Assembly: GCF_030539875.1 (NCBI RefSeq)
Contig: NZ_JAUNXI010000002.1
Coordinates: forward strand, 54,294 to 118,293
DNA: 64,000 bases
From: Methanobrevibacter sp.
GTDB lineage: Archaea; Methanobacteriota; Methanobacteria; Methanobacteriales; Methanobacteriaceae
Direction: 5' to 3'
Position numbers and translations under genes: made by a program
Notes under the pieces: generated by a model
The model's database searches: none
Told to the model about the DNA's origin: nothing
Seen by the model: only the letters and a program-made list of their open reading frames with translations
Shown: piece after piece, positions 45,468 to 52,609 of the stretch
Layout: each line of letters opens with the position of its first letter
How positions within the stretch are numbered: the stretch's first letter is position 1

Positions 45468-46295
45468 ATGGTAGTTAAAATTGCTATTATTAAAAGTGGT
45501 AATATTGGTACTTCACCAGTAATTGACCTATTGTTAGATGAAAGAGCAGACAGACCAAATATTGATGTAAGAACATTTGGATCTGGAGCAAAAATGAACC
45601 CAGAACAAGTAGAAGACGTCGTACCTAAAATAGACGCATTTGAACCTGATTTCGCAGTTTTCATCAGTCCAAACCCAGGAGCACCAGGTCCTGCTAAAGC
45701 AAGAGAAATGTTATCTGAAAAAGACATTCCTGCTATTATCATTGGTGACGCACCAGGTAAAGGTAAAAAAGATGAAATGGATGAACAAGGCTTAGGATAC
45801 ATCATTGTAATGTCCGACCCAATGATTGGTGCAAAAAGAGAATGGTTAGACCCAACTGAAATGGCTATTTTCAACGCAGACATCTTAAAAGTATTAGCTG
45901 AAACTGGAGCATTAAGATTAGTTCAAAAAACTCTCGACACTGTTATCGAACAAGCTGAAGCTGGAGAAATCGAATTACCTAAACTCATAATTACTGCTGA
46001 AAAAGCTGCAGAAGCTGGCGGATTTGAAAACCCATATGCAAAAGCAAAAGCTATTGCTGCATATGAAATGGCTGGATCTGTTGCTAACTTAGACATGAAA
46101 GGTTGTTTCATGACCAAAGGTTTCGAAAACTTCATCCCATTAGTAGCTGCTGCTCACGAAATTGCTGCATGCGCTGCTAAATTAGCTCAAGAAGCAAGAG
46201 AAATCGAAAAAGCAAATGATACTGTTTTAAGAACCCCTCACATGAAAGAAGGAAACCTCGGTTGTAAAACAGAGTTAATCTCAAAACCAGAATAA
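45468..46295 (+). CDS. mtd: F420-dependent methylenetetrahydromethanopterin dehydrogenase
   Basis: 275-residue soluble enzyme of hydrogenotrophic methanogenesis that reduces methenyl-H4MPT to methylene-H4MPT with F420H2. The N-terminus VVKIAIIKSGNIGTSPVIDL, VFISPNPGAPGPAKARE, AFEPDF and the C-terminal TVLRTPHMKEGNLGCKT are diagnostic. Codon use is strongly biased (few rare codons, many GCA/GAA/AAA-type favourites), as expected for a highly expressed gene. Flanked by its own promoter and terminator, so monocistronic. Confidence 0.98.
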   Translation: MVVKIAIIKSGNIGTSPVIDLLLDERADRPNIDVRTFGSGAKMNPEQVEDVVPKIDAFEPDFAVFISPNPGAPGPAKAREMLSEKDIPAIIIGDAPGKGKKDEMDEQGLGYIIVMSDPMIGAKREWLDPTEMAIFNADILKVLAETGALRLVQKTLDTVIEQAEAGEIELPKLIITAEKAAEAGGFENPYAKAKAIAAYEMAGSVANLDMKGCFMTKGFENFIPLVAAAHEIAACAAKLAQEAREIEKANDTVLRTPHMKEGNLGCKTELISKPE

Positions 46296-46322
46296 GTAGT
46301 ATTCACTACTTTTCTTTTTTTC
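46294..46322 (+). terminator. mtd hairpin terminator
   Basis: AAGTAGT (46294-46300), loop ATTC, ACTACTT (46305-46311), then TTCTTTTTTTC. The 5' arm begins within the mtd stop codon (46293-46295). Confidence 0.65.
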
Positions 46323-46381
46323 TTTTTTTAAAAACTTTTACCTGATAATCTAAACACTGACTACTTTTAAAATCAATATTA

Positions 46382-46417
46382 AAAATATAAAAAAAAGATA
46401 GCTAAATTATTAGCTAT
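46382..46417 (-). terminator. hisB hairpin terminator
   Basis: ATAGCTAA (46398-46405) and TTAGCTAT (46410-46417) form an eight-base-pair stem that contains the hisB stop codon (46414-46416), followed on the minus strand by CTTTTTTTATA. Confidence 0.6.
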
Positions 46418-46992
46418 AATACTCCTTTTGTAGAAGGAATCTGATTGTGTTCAACTTTAATCGCTTCCTTAACTGATTTTGCAAATGCTTTAAAAATGGC
46501 TTCGGCTTTGTGATGGTCATTTGCCCCCTCAACAGTACCATATATATTCACTTTAGCGGAACTTGAAAATGATTCAAAGAAATGGATTACAATATCGGAA
46601 GTCATGTCACCGATTTTTTCATTTTTAAAACTTAAATCCATATTACAGTAACTGCGTCCGCTAATATCTATTGCTACTGTGGCTACTGATTCATCCATCG
46701 GCACAATGGCATGCGCCATTCTTTTTATTCCTTTTTTATCCCCAATAGCTTCACTAAAAGCATCACCAAGCAATATTCCAACATCTTCAATGGTGTGGTG
46801 ATCATCAATTTCAATATCTCCGCTGGCTTGGATATCCAAATCCACCATGCTGTGTTTTGAAAAAGATTCAAGCATGTGATTAAAGAAGTTCACGCCGGTT
46901 GAAATATTATATTTTCCGGTGCCGTCAAGATTGAGTTTAACGGCAATTTCAGTTTCAGATGTTTTTCTTGAAACATTTGCATTTCTAGTCAT
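46414..46992 (-). CDS. hisB: Imidazoleglycerol-phosphate dehydratase HisB
   Basis: 192-residue Mn-dependent dehydratase of histidine synthesis. The two metal-binding His motifs are [11 protein letters not shown] (about residues 60-70) and the C-terminal [30 protein letters not shown] is also diagnostic. Monofunctional, without a phosphatase domain. A third histidine gene in this window, unlinked to hisH and hisI. Confidence 0.96.
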   Translation of the reverse strand: MTRNANVSRKTSETEIAVKLNLDGTGKYNISTGVNFFNHMLESFSKHSMVDLDIQASGDIEIDDHHTIEDVGILLGDAFSEAIGDKKGIKRMAHAIVPMDESVATVAIDISGRSYCNMDLSFKNEKIGDMTSDIVIHFFESFSSSAKVNIYGTVEGANDHHKAEAIFKAFAKSVKEAIKVEHNQIPSTKGVL

Positions 46993-47039
46993 AATCTAAC
47001 CCATGAATAATTCATTTTAGCTTCAATAATTCGTACCTT

Positions 47040-47231
47040 TTAACCATTACGTATGATTTTAATACATTGTGTAGGGCATTCCATTGCACATAATGTACAA
47101 ACATGACAATATCTTAAATCCAATATATGTGCAACGTCCTCTATCTTCCAAATTTTAGCGGATTTAGGACAAATTTCAGCACAATTTCCACACGCAATAC
47201 ATTTTTCTTCATCTACCAAAATTTGTAACAT
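47040..47231 (-). CDS. 4Fe-4S ferredoxin (two clusters)
   Basis: 63 residues with two ferredoxin motifs: CIACGNCAEICPK (residues about 11-23) and CHVCTLCAMECPTQCIK (about 43-59). Each binds one [4Fe-4S] cluster. GGGAG precedes the ATG, and the gene starts 19 bases after the ModE-like gene stop, so the two are probably cotranscribed; a link to molybdenum/tungsten-dependent formylmethanofuran dehydrogenase is an inference from that pairing. Confidence 0.92.
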   Translation of the reverse strand: MLQILVDEEKCIACGNCAEICPKSAKIWKIEDVAHILDLRYCHVCTLCAMECPTQCIKIIRNG

Positions 47232-47250
47232 TTAAGATCTCCCAAAATAA

Positions 47251-47943
47251 TTATAATTTCAATGTCGCGACAGACATTGCTTTAAATCCTAAATAGACTT
47301 CCTTACCTATGTTAAAATTTAATTCCTTTTCAGCAGAAACGGTAATATCAGAACATAAAATAACTTCGCCAACATCGATTTTAACACGGATTATTTCATT
47401 TTCAAGCTTCATTTCAACAATTTTGCCTTTTAAAATATTACGGATACTTGAAGTGTAAGGCTCCAACATTAGGAAGATATTGTCATAGCTTATCAAAGCC
47501 AATATCCTATCTCCAACATCATAGTTCCTGTTTAATGGAGCGTTTATCTCAAATTGACCCATTTTAATAGTCATTATGCCTTTACTCTCATCAATGCCAA
47601 CAATATCTGCCTCAATTTCATTTACATCTTTGTGAAGCTCCATTATCGCATTGATTTTTTTACATTCCTTCAGGATAGAGTAACCGTCATCGGTAAGTGA
47701 GGTTCCTCCGCCTCCACCTTTTCCGCCTTTAGTTGTATTAACAATTTTTACGTTAAGTGTGGATTCCATCTTTTCAATGTAGTTTAAAGCGGTCCTATAA
47801 GAAACATTGATTTCCTTAGCAGCGCTTGTTAAAGAACCAGTATCCAAGATAGACTGCAATAATTGGTACTTTTTATAATCCAATAAAAAAAGATTACCAT
47901 CCACATTAATTTTATATTCCACACCAGCTTTTACATCAGCCAT
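47251..47943 (-). CDS. ModE-like molybdate-responsive regulator
   Basis: 230 residues. A winged helix-turn-helix of LysR/ModE type occupies about residues 15-95, with GSLTSAAKEINVSYRTALNYIE, and a distinctive GGKGGGGGTSLTDDG loop as in ModE. The C-terminal half contains two Mop/TOBE-type oxyanion-binding units: about 110-165 (VGIDESKGIMTIKMG through LALISYDNIFLML) and 170-230 (NILKGKIVEM through SAEKELNFNIGKEVYLGFKA). I infer control of molybdate/tungstate uptake or fwd/fmd genes; targets are not in the window except possibly the ferredoxin. GGGGGAT precedes the ATG. Confidence 0.9.
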   Translation of the reverse strand: MADVKAGVEYKINVDGNLFLLDYKKYQLLQSILDTGSLTSAAKEINVSYRTALNYIEKMESTLNVKIVNTTKGGKGGGGGTSLTDDGYSILKECKKINAIMELHKDVNEIEADIVGIDESKGIMTIKMGQFEINAPLNRNYDVGDRILALISYDNIFLMLEPYTSSIRNILKGKIVEMKLENEIIRVKIDVGEVILCSDITVSAEKELNFNIGKEVYLGFKAMSVATLKL

Positions 47944-48009
47944 TAAAATCCCCCAAAATATAATTGTATATTTATAGCCTTATATTATAAAATAATTTTG
48001 ATTTAATTA

Positions 48010-49566
48010 TTATCTGAATTCAATCCTTTCAACAAGATTTAACATTTTATTAATAATATTAGACAAAGGACCGAATTTAGATGAAAACTTCCTTAAACTT
48101 TCAATATCATCTTTTTGGAAAAACTTAACTAAAATCAAAGAGAAGAAGTAAACAACAATACATGCAAATATTCCAGGGAACAAGTACAGAGTATTTTTCG
48201 GAATAAAGTATGCAAAAACACCCATAATTAAAGAAGCAATCAATATTTTAATTACCGAAACAGTAGGGGCTTTGGTTTTTGTCAATCTGAATACAAAGTA
48301 AACACATGGAACCATCATTAAAAAACAGGCAAGACTGGTAGCTAGCGCACCCCCTGCAATTCCAAGGGTCGGAACCATTACCCAATTTAGAATACCTGTA
48401 ACAACTGCTCCGCAAATCAGAATATACATAGGAATTCTCGGATTTCCAATACCCTGAATAATACTGGTTGAAATGGCAAATATTGAATAAAAAGTCATTC
48501 CTAAAGACAGAATAGCCAAAGCCATTGCACCTGCAACATAAGCCGGATTCTTAAAGTAAAGAACTCTTAAGGTAGGTTCTGAGAACAGTGCAAGACCGAC
48601 ACACATCGGAACAACAAACAGTAATGAGAATTTATAAGCCTCAGAAACATATTTTTGAAGCAAGGTAATATCTTTTAATTTGAATGCCTCTGAAGAAGCC
48701 GGCAGAATTGTAGTGGCAATAGAAACAGAGATTATTAAAGGAAGTCTTGCAATAGGATCTGCCGCTGCAAAAAATCCAATGTCATCAAAGGTTAAAAATT
48801 TACCCATTACAATTGTACAGATATTATAAATTAGCATTTCGGCAATAGCTGTTATGATTACCGGAATTGAAAATTTAACCAATGTTGAAGCAAGTTTCAA
48901 TTCATCACGTCTTGTAAAAACAAAATCCTCACTAGGTTTAGGTATTAAATCTCCCATATGATGCCTGAAGATATAAACCGCAGCGACAACAGAAAGGGAA
49001 TATCCTAAAACAGTACCCCATAAAGCACCGATTGTAGACAGACCTATTAAAACAAATGCTGTTGCAAATAAAATCATACCAAGTTGTTCCACAGCACGAG
49101 TATATACAATATACTCCATCTTATAGACTCCCTGAAATGCTCCTCTAAAAGCGCCGACAATAACACTGAAGGGAGTGATAAGTCCTACAATCTGCAGAGG
49201 AACTAAAGCAGCAGGTTTTCCCAAATAATTATAAGCAAGATAAGGAGCTACAACAAAAATCATTAAAGCTCCGAAGAACAAACCTAAAAATACCATTATC
49301 TTTAAGGCCGTATAAATGGTTTGACGGGCCATGTCGGCTTCATCAATCGCCTCATATTCAGCAACATACTTGGCAATCGCAGGAGGAAGTCCTCCTGCAG
49401 ACAAAGTCTGGAAAATTCCCTGAAAGGGCAAAGTGATTCCTAAAACACCATAGGCAGTAGGACCAAGTAAAATAGCCATTAAAAAACGGTAAATATAACC
49501 TCCAATACGGAAAATCACATTACCGATTAAAATTATTAAACTGCCTCTTACCAACTTATTTGCCAT
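48010..49566 (-). CDS. Flippase of the MVF/polysaccharide-exporter family
   Basis: 518 residues with about 14 hydrophobic helices, N-terminal GSLIILIGNVIFRIGGYIYR and the arrangement of lipid-linked oligosaccharide flippases (MATE/MOP superfamily, Wzx/MurJ/SpoVB-like). In this organism it may flip a polyprenyl-linked glycan or pseudomurein precursor. AAGGT precedes the ATG. The neighbouring genes are not wall genes; the role is inferred from family alone. Confidence 0.88.
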   Translation of the reverse strand: MANKLVRGSLIILIGNVIFRIGGYIYRFLMAILLGPTAYGVLGITLPFQGIFQTLSAGGLPPAIAKYVAEYEAIDEADMARQTIYTALKIMVFLGLFFGALMIFVVAPYLAYNYLGKPAALVPLQIVGLITPFSVIVGAFRGAFQGVYKMEYIVYTRAVEQLGMILFATAFVLIGLSTIGALWGTVLGYSLSVVAAVYIFRHHMGDLIPKPSEDFVFTRRDELKLASTLVKFSIPVIITAIAEMLIYNICTIVMGKFLTFDDIGFFAAADPIARLPLIISVSIATTILPASSEAFKLKDITLLQKYVSEAYKFSLLFVVPMCVGLALFSEPTLRVLYFKNPAYVAGAMALAILSLGMTFYSIFAISTSIIQGIGNPRIPMYILICGAVVTGILNWVMVPTLGIAGGALATSLACFLMMVPCVYFVFRLTKTKAPTVSVIKILIASLIMGVFAYFIPKNTLYLFPGIFACIVVYFFSLILVKFFQKDDIESLRKFSSKFGPLSNIINKMLNLVERIEFR

Positions 49567-49615
49567 AATATTACCTTAAAAATTAGCTATTAATAATATA
49601 ACTTAATTTTAGTAT

Positions 49616-50200
49616 TTAAATATACTTATTTAAAAAATTTTCAAACTCCACTAAAGTCCTATTTAAAGAGTTCATACCATATTCATCCTCTTTAATTTCA
49701 TCCAAAGAATCATTTGACCAAAACGAAGCGCCTAAATTAGAACCGAAAGGCCCTCCACTAACCGGGATAATCCCGTGTATCATAAAATAAGTAATATTTT
49801 TTAAATGGGCAAAATCCTGACCACCACTGCGGTCTCCGCCTACAGCAATGCTCATTCCGATTTTTCCCCTTAATATATTATAGTCAATAGCTTCTAATGC
49901 CCTGGTCCTATCCATAATTGCAGACAGGTTGCTGCTAATTCCTCCGCTTTGAACTGGAGTGGCCAATATTATTCCGTCAGCATTTAACAAACCTTCATAG
50001 ACTTCTTTCATATCATCCTCAATAATGCACTTTTTATTTTCTAAGCAATAATCGCAGTGCATGCAAGGTTTAATATCTTTGCCCATGCAGGTGAACATTT
50101 TTGTCTTAAAGTTATCACCATCAAGCTTATCCAATGCTTTTGACAGGACATATTCTGTTGTATTATTTCTGGGACTGGCACAAATACCAAAGATTTTCAT
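49616..50200 (-). CDS. Iron-sulfur flavoprotein / NADPH-dependent FMN reductase-like
   Basis: 194 residues with a flavodoxin-like fold: ICASPRNNTTEYVLSKAL at the N-terminus for FMN phosphate binding, the four-Cys cluster CMHCDYCLENKKC (about residues 47-59) that binds a [4Fe-4S] in iron-sulfur flavoproteins, and ILATPVQSGGISSNLSAIMDR. Methanogen homologues reduce oxygen species or serve as electron carriers. It lies just downstream of the DUF2149 gene on the same strand (41-base gap). Confidence 0.9.
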   Translation of the reverse strand: MKIFGICASPRNNTTEYVLSKALDKLDGDNFKTKMFTCMGKDIKPCMHCDYCLENKKCIIEDDMKEVYEGLLNADGIILATPVQSGGISSNLSAIMDRTRALEAIDYNILRGKIGMSIAVGGDRSGGQDFAHLKNITYFMIHGIIPVSGGPFGSNLGASFWSNDSLDEIKEDEYGMNSLNRTLVEFENFLNKYI

Positions 50201-50241
50201 AAAAGATAATATATAAAAATTGATTAAAATAATTTCGGAAA

Positions 50242-50580
50242 CTAACCTTCGACCATGATTAATTTACCCGTGTTCGAATCTTTATAAACCTTACCCATTT
50301 CAGTAAAACCTTTTCCCGAAGATTTGCTTAAATCAGGAGTTTGATTTAATTCGCTTCCCTGATCGATTTGTGAAATTTCCTGTATTGCATTTTTCACTTT
50401 CTGTTTTTGTTCTTCGTCCATGTTCTCATTGAACACTATATTTTGTATGTTCCATGAAATAACCAGAAATATCAACAGTCCAACAGAAATAACCAGCATT
50501 GCATCAACCAGATTTGATGTTCCAGTCATCGGGTCTTCTTCGCCCTGACTAATAAATTTTCCTTTTCTTCGACGAATCAT
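50242..50580 (-). CDS. DUF2149 protein, ExbD/MotB-like
   Basis: 112 residues with one TM helix at about 22-45. TSNLVDAMLVISVGLLIFLV places an Asp (D26) at the N-terminal end of the helix, the position of the proton-binding Asp of ExbD and MotB. The remainder is a basic cytosolic tail of ~16 residues before it and a ~65-residue extracellular part with two Gln-rich helices. GGGGCAG is the ribosome-binding site. With the MotA/TolQ/ExbB gene twelve bases upstream it looks like the proton-conducting pair of an energised envelope complex. Confidence 0.88.
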   Translation of the reverse strand: MIRRRKGKFISQGEEDPMTGTSNLVDAMLVISVGLLIFLVISWNIQNIVFNENMDEEQKQKVKNAIQEISQIDQGSELNQTPDLSKSSGKGFTEMGKVYKDSNTGKLIMVEG

Positions 50581-50592
50581 AATACTGCCCCA

Positions 50593-51234
50593 TTAACCTT
50601 TTAAGTTTTCTAAAACTGCATTAACGAATAATTGAAGATTAAAGGAATATTCTTCATACCATCTGCGCCTAATTTTTGAAATGACATAAGCGATAGCTCC
50701 AGACCCGATACCTACAACTGTTGTATCGAATGCAACGATAATGGCTCCTGCCAATGTTGTAACATCACCGTTACCTAAAGCTGCAAGACCAGGACCCATT
50801 GGTATCAATGTACCCATCAATCCGAGAGTTGGACCAATACGGGTAACAATATCCACTTTTTCAAGGGATTTCGCCATCTCCACTTCTTCTTCCTCTATTA
50901 AATTTAAAGCCCATGATTCGCGTGATTCACTAGACAATGAATGGGAATTAGCAATTTTTAATAAAACATCTTTTTGAGAGTCATAAATATCAGAACCGCC
51001 AATAGTTTCTTTAAGTTCATCAATCGTATGAGCATTGACAAGAGAAAATACCAATTCCTCCTTATAATTTCTATTTAATTTTATACGAGTTTTATAATCT
51101 GAAATAAGACCTCCAAAAGCAAAAACTGCAAAAACTGCAAATATAAGTAAGAAAATAATAACTGGAATCTGCAAACTTTGAGAAATCACATTTAAAGTAG
51201 CAGTTAATAACTCACTTCCAGGAATAGCCACCAT
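50593..51234 (-). CDS. MotA/TolQ/ExbB proton channel family protein
   Basis: 213 residues with three TM helices: near the N-terminus (VPIIFLLIFAVFAVFAFGG), and two in the C-terminal half around GPTLGLMGTLIPMGPGLAAL and AGAIIVAFDTTVVGIGSGAIAYVI, separated from the first by a large cytoplasmic loop. The TolQ/ExbB signature is RIGPTLGLMGTLIPMGPGL. Start at ATG 51234 (MVAIPGSELL) with GGTGAT four bases upstream; a GTG 4 codons earlier spans that site. Forms a cluster with DUF2149 and DUF2162 genes. Confidence 0.9.
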   Translation of the reverse strand: MVAIPGSELLTATLNVISQSLQIPVIIFLLIFAVFAVFAFGGLISDYKTRIKLNRNYKEELVFSLVNAHTIDELKETIGGSDIYDSQKDVLLKIANSHSLSSESRESWALNLIEEEEVEMAKSLEKVDIVTRIGPTLGLMGTLIPMGPGLAALGNGDVTTLAGAIIVAFDTTVVGIGSGAIAYVISKIRRRWYEEYSFNLQLFVNAVLENLKG

Positions 51235-51270
51235 ATAAATCACCACATAACATTTTTAATAAATTTGAAA

Positions 51271-51954
51271 TCATTTTAACAACGTATTTTTTTTATAATA
51301 TAATAAACCTAAAACAGCAATTACAATTAATAAAACAAATGTAAAAGCAGTATATTCTATTGAAACAATATTAATAGTGCTCATATCCCCCATATTAACA
51401 GAGATAATATTTGGAAGGAATAGTGAAACAACCAAACAATAAATTCCCAATATAAAATACATACTTCCAAAATTTTTATATGAATTATCAATTAACTTTA
51501 ATTTTTTACAACCAAAGAACACACAAAGAATAACAAGATTAAACAAGACTGATGTTAATAAACTAACTTGCAGAGAATTTAATCCGAAAATAGACTCTTT
51601 AGATCCAATACAAATTACAGTCATCAGAATAAAACTTAAATAAGACAGTAAAATAACTTGCATAAATGTTCTTTCATGACTTTTTTCTTTGATAATTATA
51701 TATCCTGCCAGCATTAGCAGAAATGCAATTAAAAACAATAGAGTATAGTTATAAATGCCCATAATTGAATTTAACTGGACTTTAAATAAGTCAAGGAGAT
51801 AAACAATAATCAAAGTAGATACAAATGAACATATAGTTAATTTAGCCAAATTTCCATTAGACTTAATATTAGAACTAACAACCAACCCCATCAATAAAGC
51901 AAAAATTATTATCGAAACAATAAGGCCAACTGACCACAATAAACTAAACCCCAT
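51271..51954 (-). CDS. DUF2162-type polytopic membrane protein
   Basis: 227 residues with seven hydrophobic helices, the first at about 3-25 (LLWSVGLIVSIIIFALLMGLV) and a last ending in KKNTLLK. Matches the DUF2162 family of predicted transporters linked in methanogens to ExbB-like and FmdE-domain genes; biochemical function is not known. GGCGAT precedes the ATG by three bases. Between the Ser-rich protein and the ExbB-like gene, with short gaps (12 and 36 bases), so cotranscribed. Confidence 0.75.
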   Translation of the reverse strand: MGFSLLWSVGLIVSIIIFALLMGLVVSSNIKSNGNLAKLTICSFVSTLIIVYLLDLFKVQLNSIMGIYNYTLLFLIAFLLMLAGYIIIKEKSHERTFMQVILLSYLSFILMTVICIGSKESIFGLNSLQVSLLTSVLFNLVILCVFFGCKKLKLIDNSYKNFGSMYFILGIYCLVVSLFLPNIISVNMGDMSTINIVSIEYTAFTFVLLIVIAVLGLLYYKKNTLLK

Positions 51955-51966
51955 AATATCGCCAAA

Positions 51967-52497
51967 CTATTTTTTAAGTAATTTAGATACAAAAACTGTT
52001 ATAAAAAATCCGCAGAACAGGACAATAATCAATAATGCAATATTATTTACAGTAAATAATTCATTGCTCTTGGTATTATCACTTGAATCATTAGTTAAAT
52101 TTTCACTTTCATTTTTCACTTCTTTAACAGAAGAGCCATTATCTGCCGCAGAGGCTGAAGATGAAGATTGAACTTGATTATTCTGATTTGAATCATAAGA
52201 TTTAGAAGAACTAGAACCACTATAATGAGATTCGGAACTGCCTGAAGAACTATAACCTCCAGAAGAATGTCCTGAACTAGATGAATGACTTGAACTACCT
52301 GAAGAGCTGGAAGCTGAATGACTGGAAGAACTGGAGCCTCCAGAAGAAGATCCGGAACTGCCTGAAGAACTAACTGATTCAGAAGTTACTTCCTCCACAT
52401 ACTCAGAACCGTGCCCCGGATGAGCACTTACTGCAGATGCAGCAAAAGATATCATGAAAATAATTGTAATAAACAATGCTAATTTTTTATACCTCAT
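51967..52497 (-). CDS. Secreted Ser-rich protein with C-terminal membrane anchor
   Basis: 176 residues: a signal peptide (LALFITIIFMISFAASAVSA, cleaved at about residue 25), immediately followed by HPGHGSEY with two His, then a low-complexity Ser/Gly/His segment (about residues 39-105), a charged linker and a C-terminal helix (IALLIIVLFCGFFITVFV) with a basic tail. It therefore hangs outside the membrane on a flexible Ser-rich stalk. The His-rich mature N-terminus could bind a metal. GGTGAT lies three bases before the ATG. Likely partner of the FmdE-domain protein; no family recognised. Confidence 0.75.
   Translation of the reverse strand: MRYKKLALFITIIFMISFAASAVSAHPGHGSEYVEEVTSESVSSSGSSGSSSGGSSSSSHSASSSSGSSSHSSSSGHSSGGYSSSGSSESHYSGSSSSKSYDSNQNNQVQSSSSASAADNGSSVKEVKNESENLTNDSSDNTKSNELFTVNNIALLIIVLFCGFFITVFVSKLLKK
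52183..52383 (-). repeat. Ser/Gly codon repeat region
   Basis: Imperfect short repeats encoding SSSSGSS-like units make up this segment of the Ser-rich gene. Such tracts are prone to length change. Confidence 0.6.
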
Positions 52498-52565
52498 TTT
52501 ATCACCACATTATAAATTAAATTTAATTAAACAATCTGAAACCCATTTAATTAAATTTAACTTAA

Positions 52566-52600
52566 AAAAAATAAAAAAATAATAACTCAGAGAGTTATTA
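52566..52600 (-). terminator. Hairpin terminator after FmdE-domain gene
   Basis: AATAACTC (52581-52588), loop AGA, GAGTTATT (52592-52599): a perfect eight-base-pair stem followed on the minus strand by ATTTTTTTATTTTTTTT. It separates the FmdE-domain gene from the four downstream genes, and may allow partial readthrough. A second inverted repeat (AAATTTAATTAAA/TTTAATTAAATTT) lies between it and the Ser-rich gene. Confidence 0.6.
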
Positions 52601-52609
52601 CTTTAAAAA

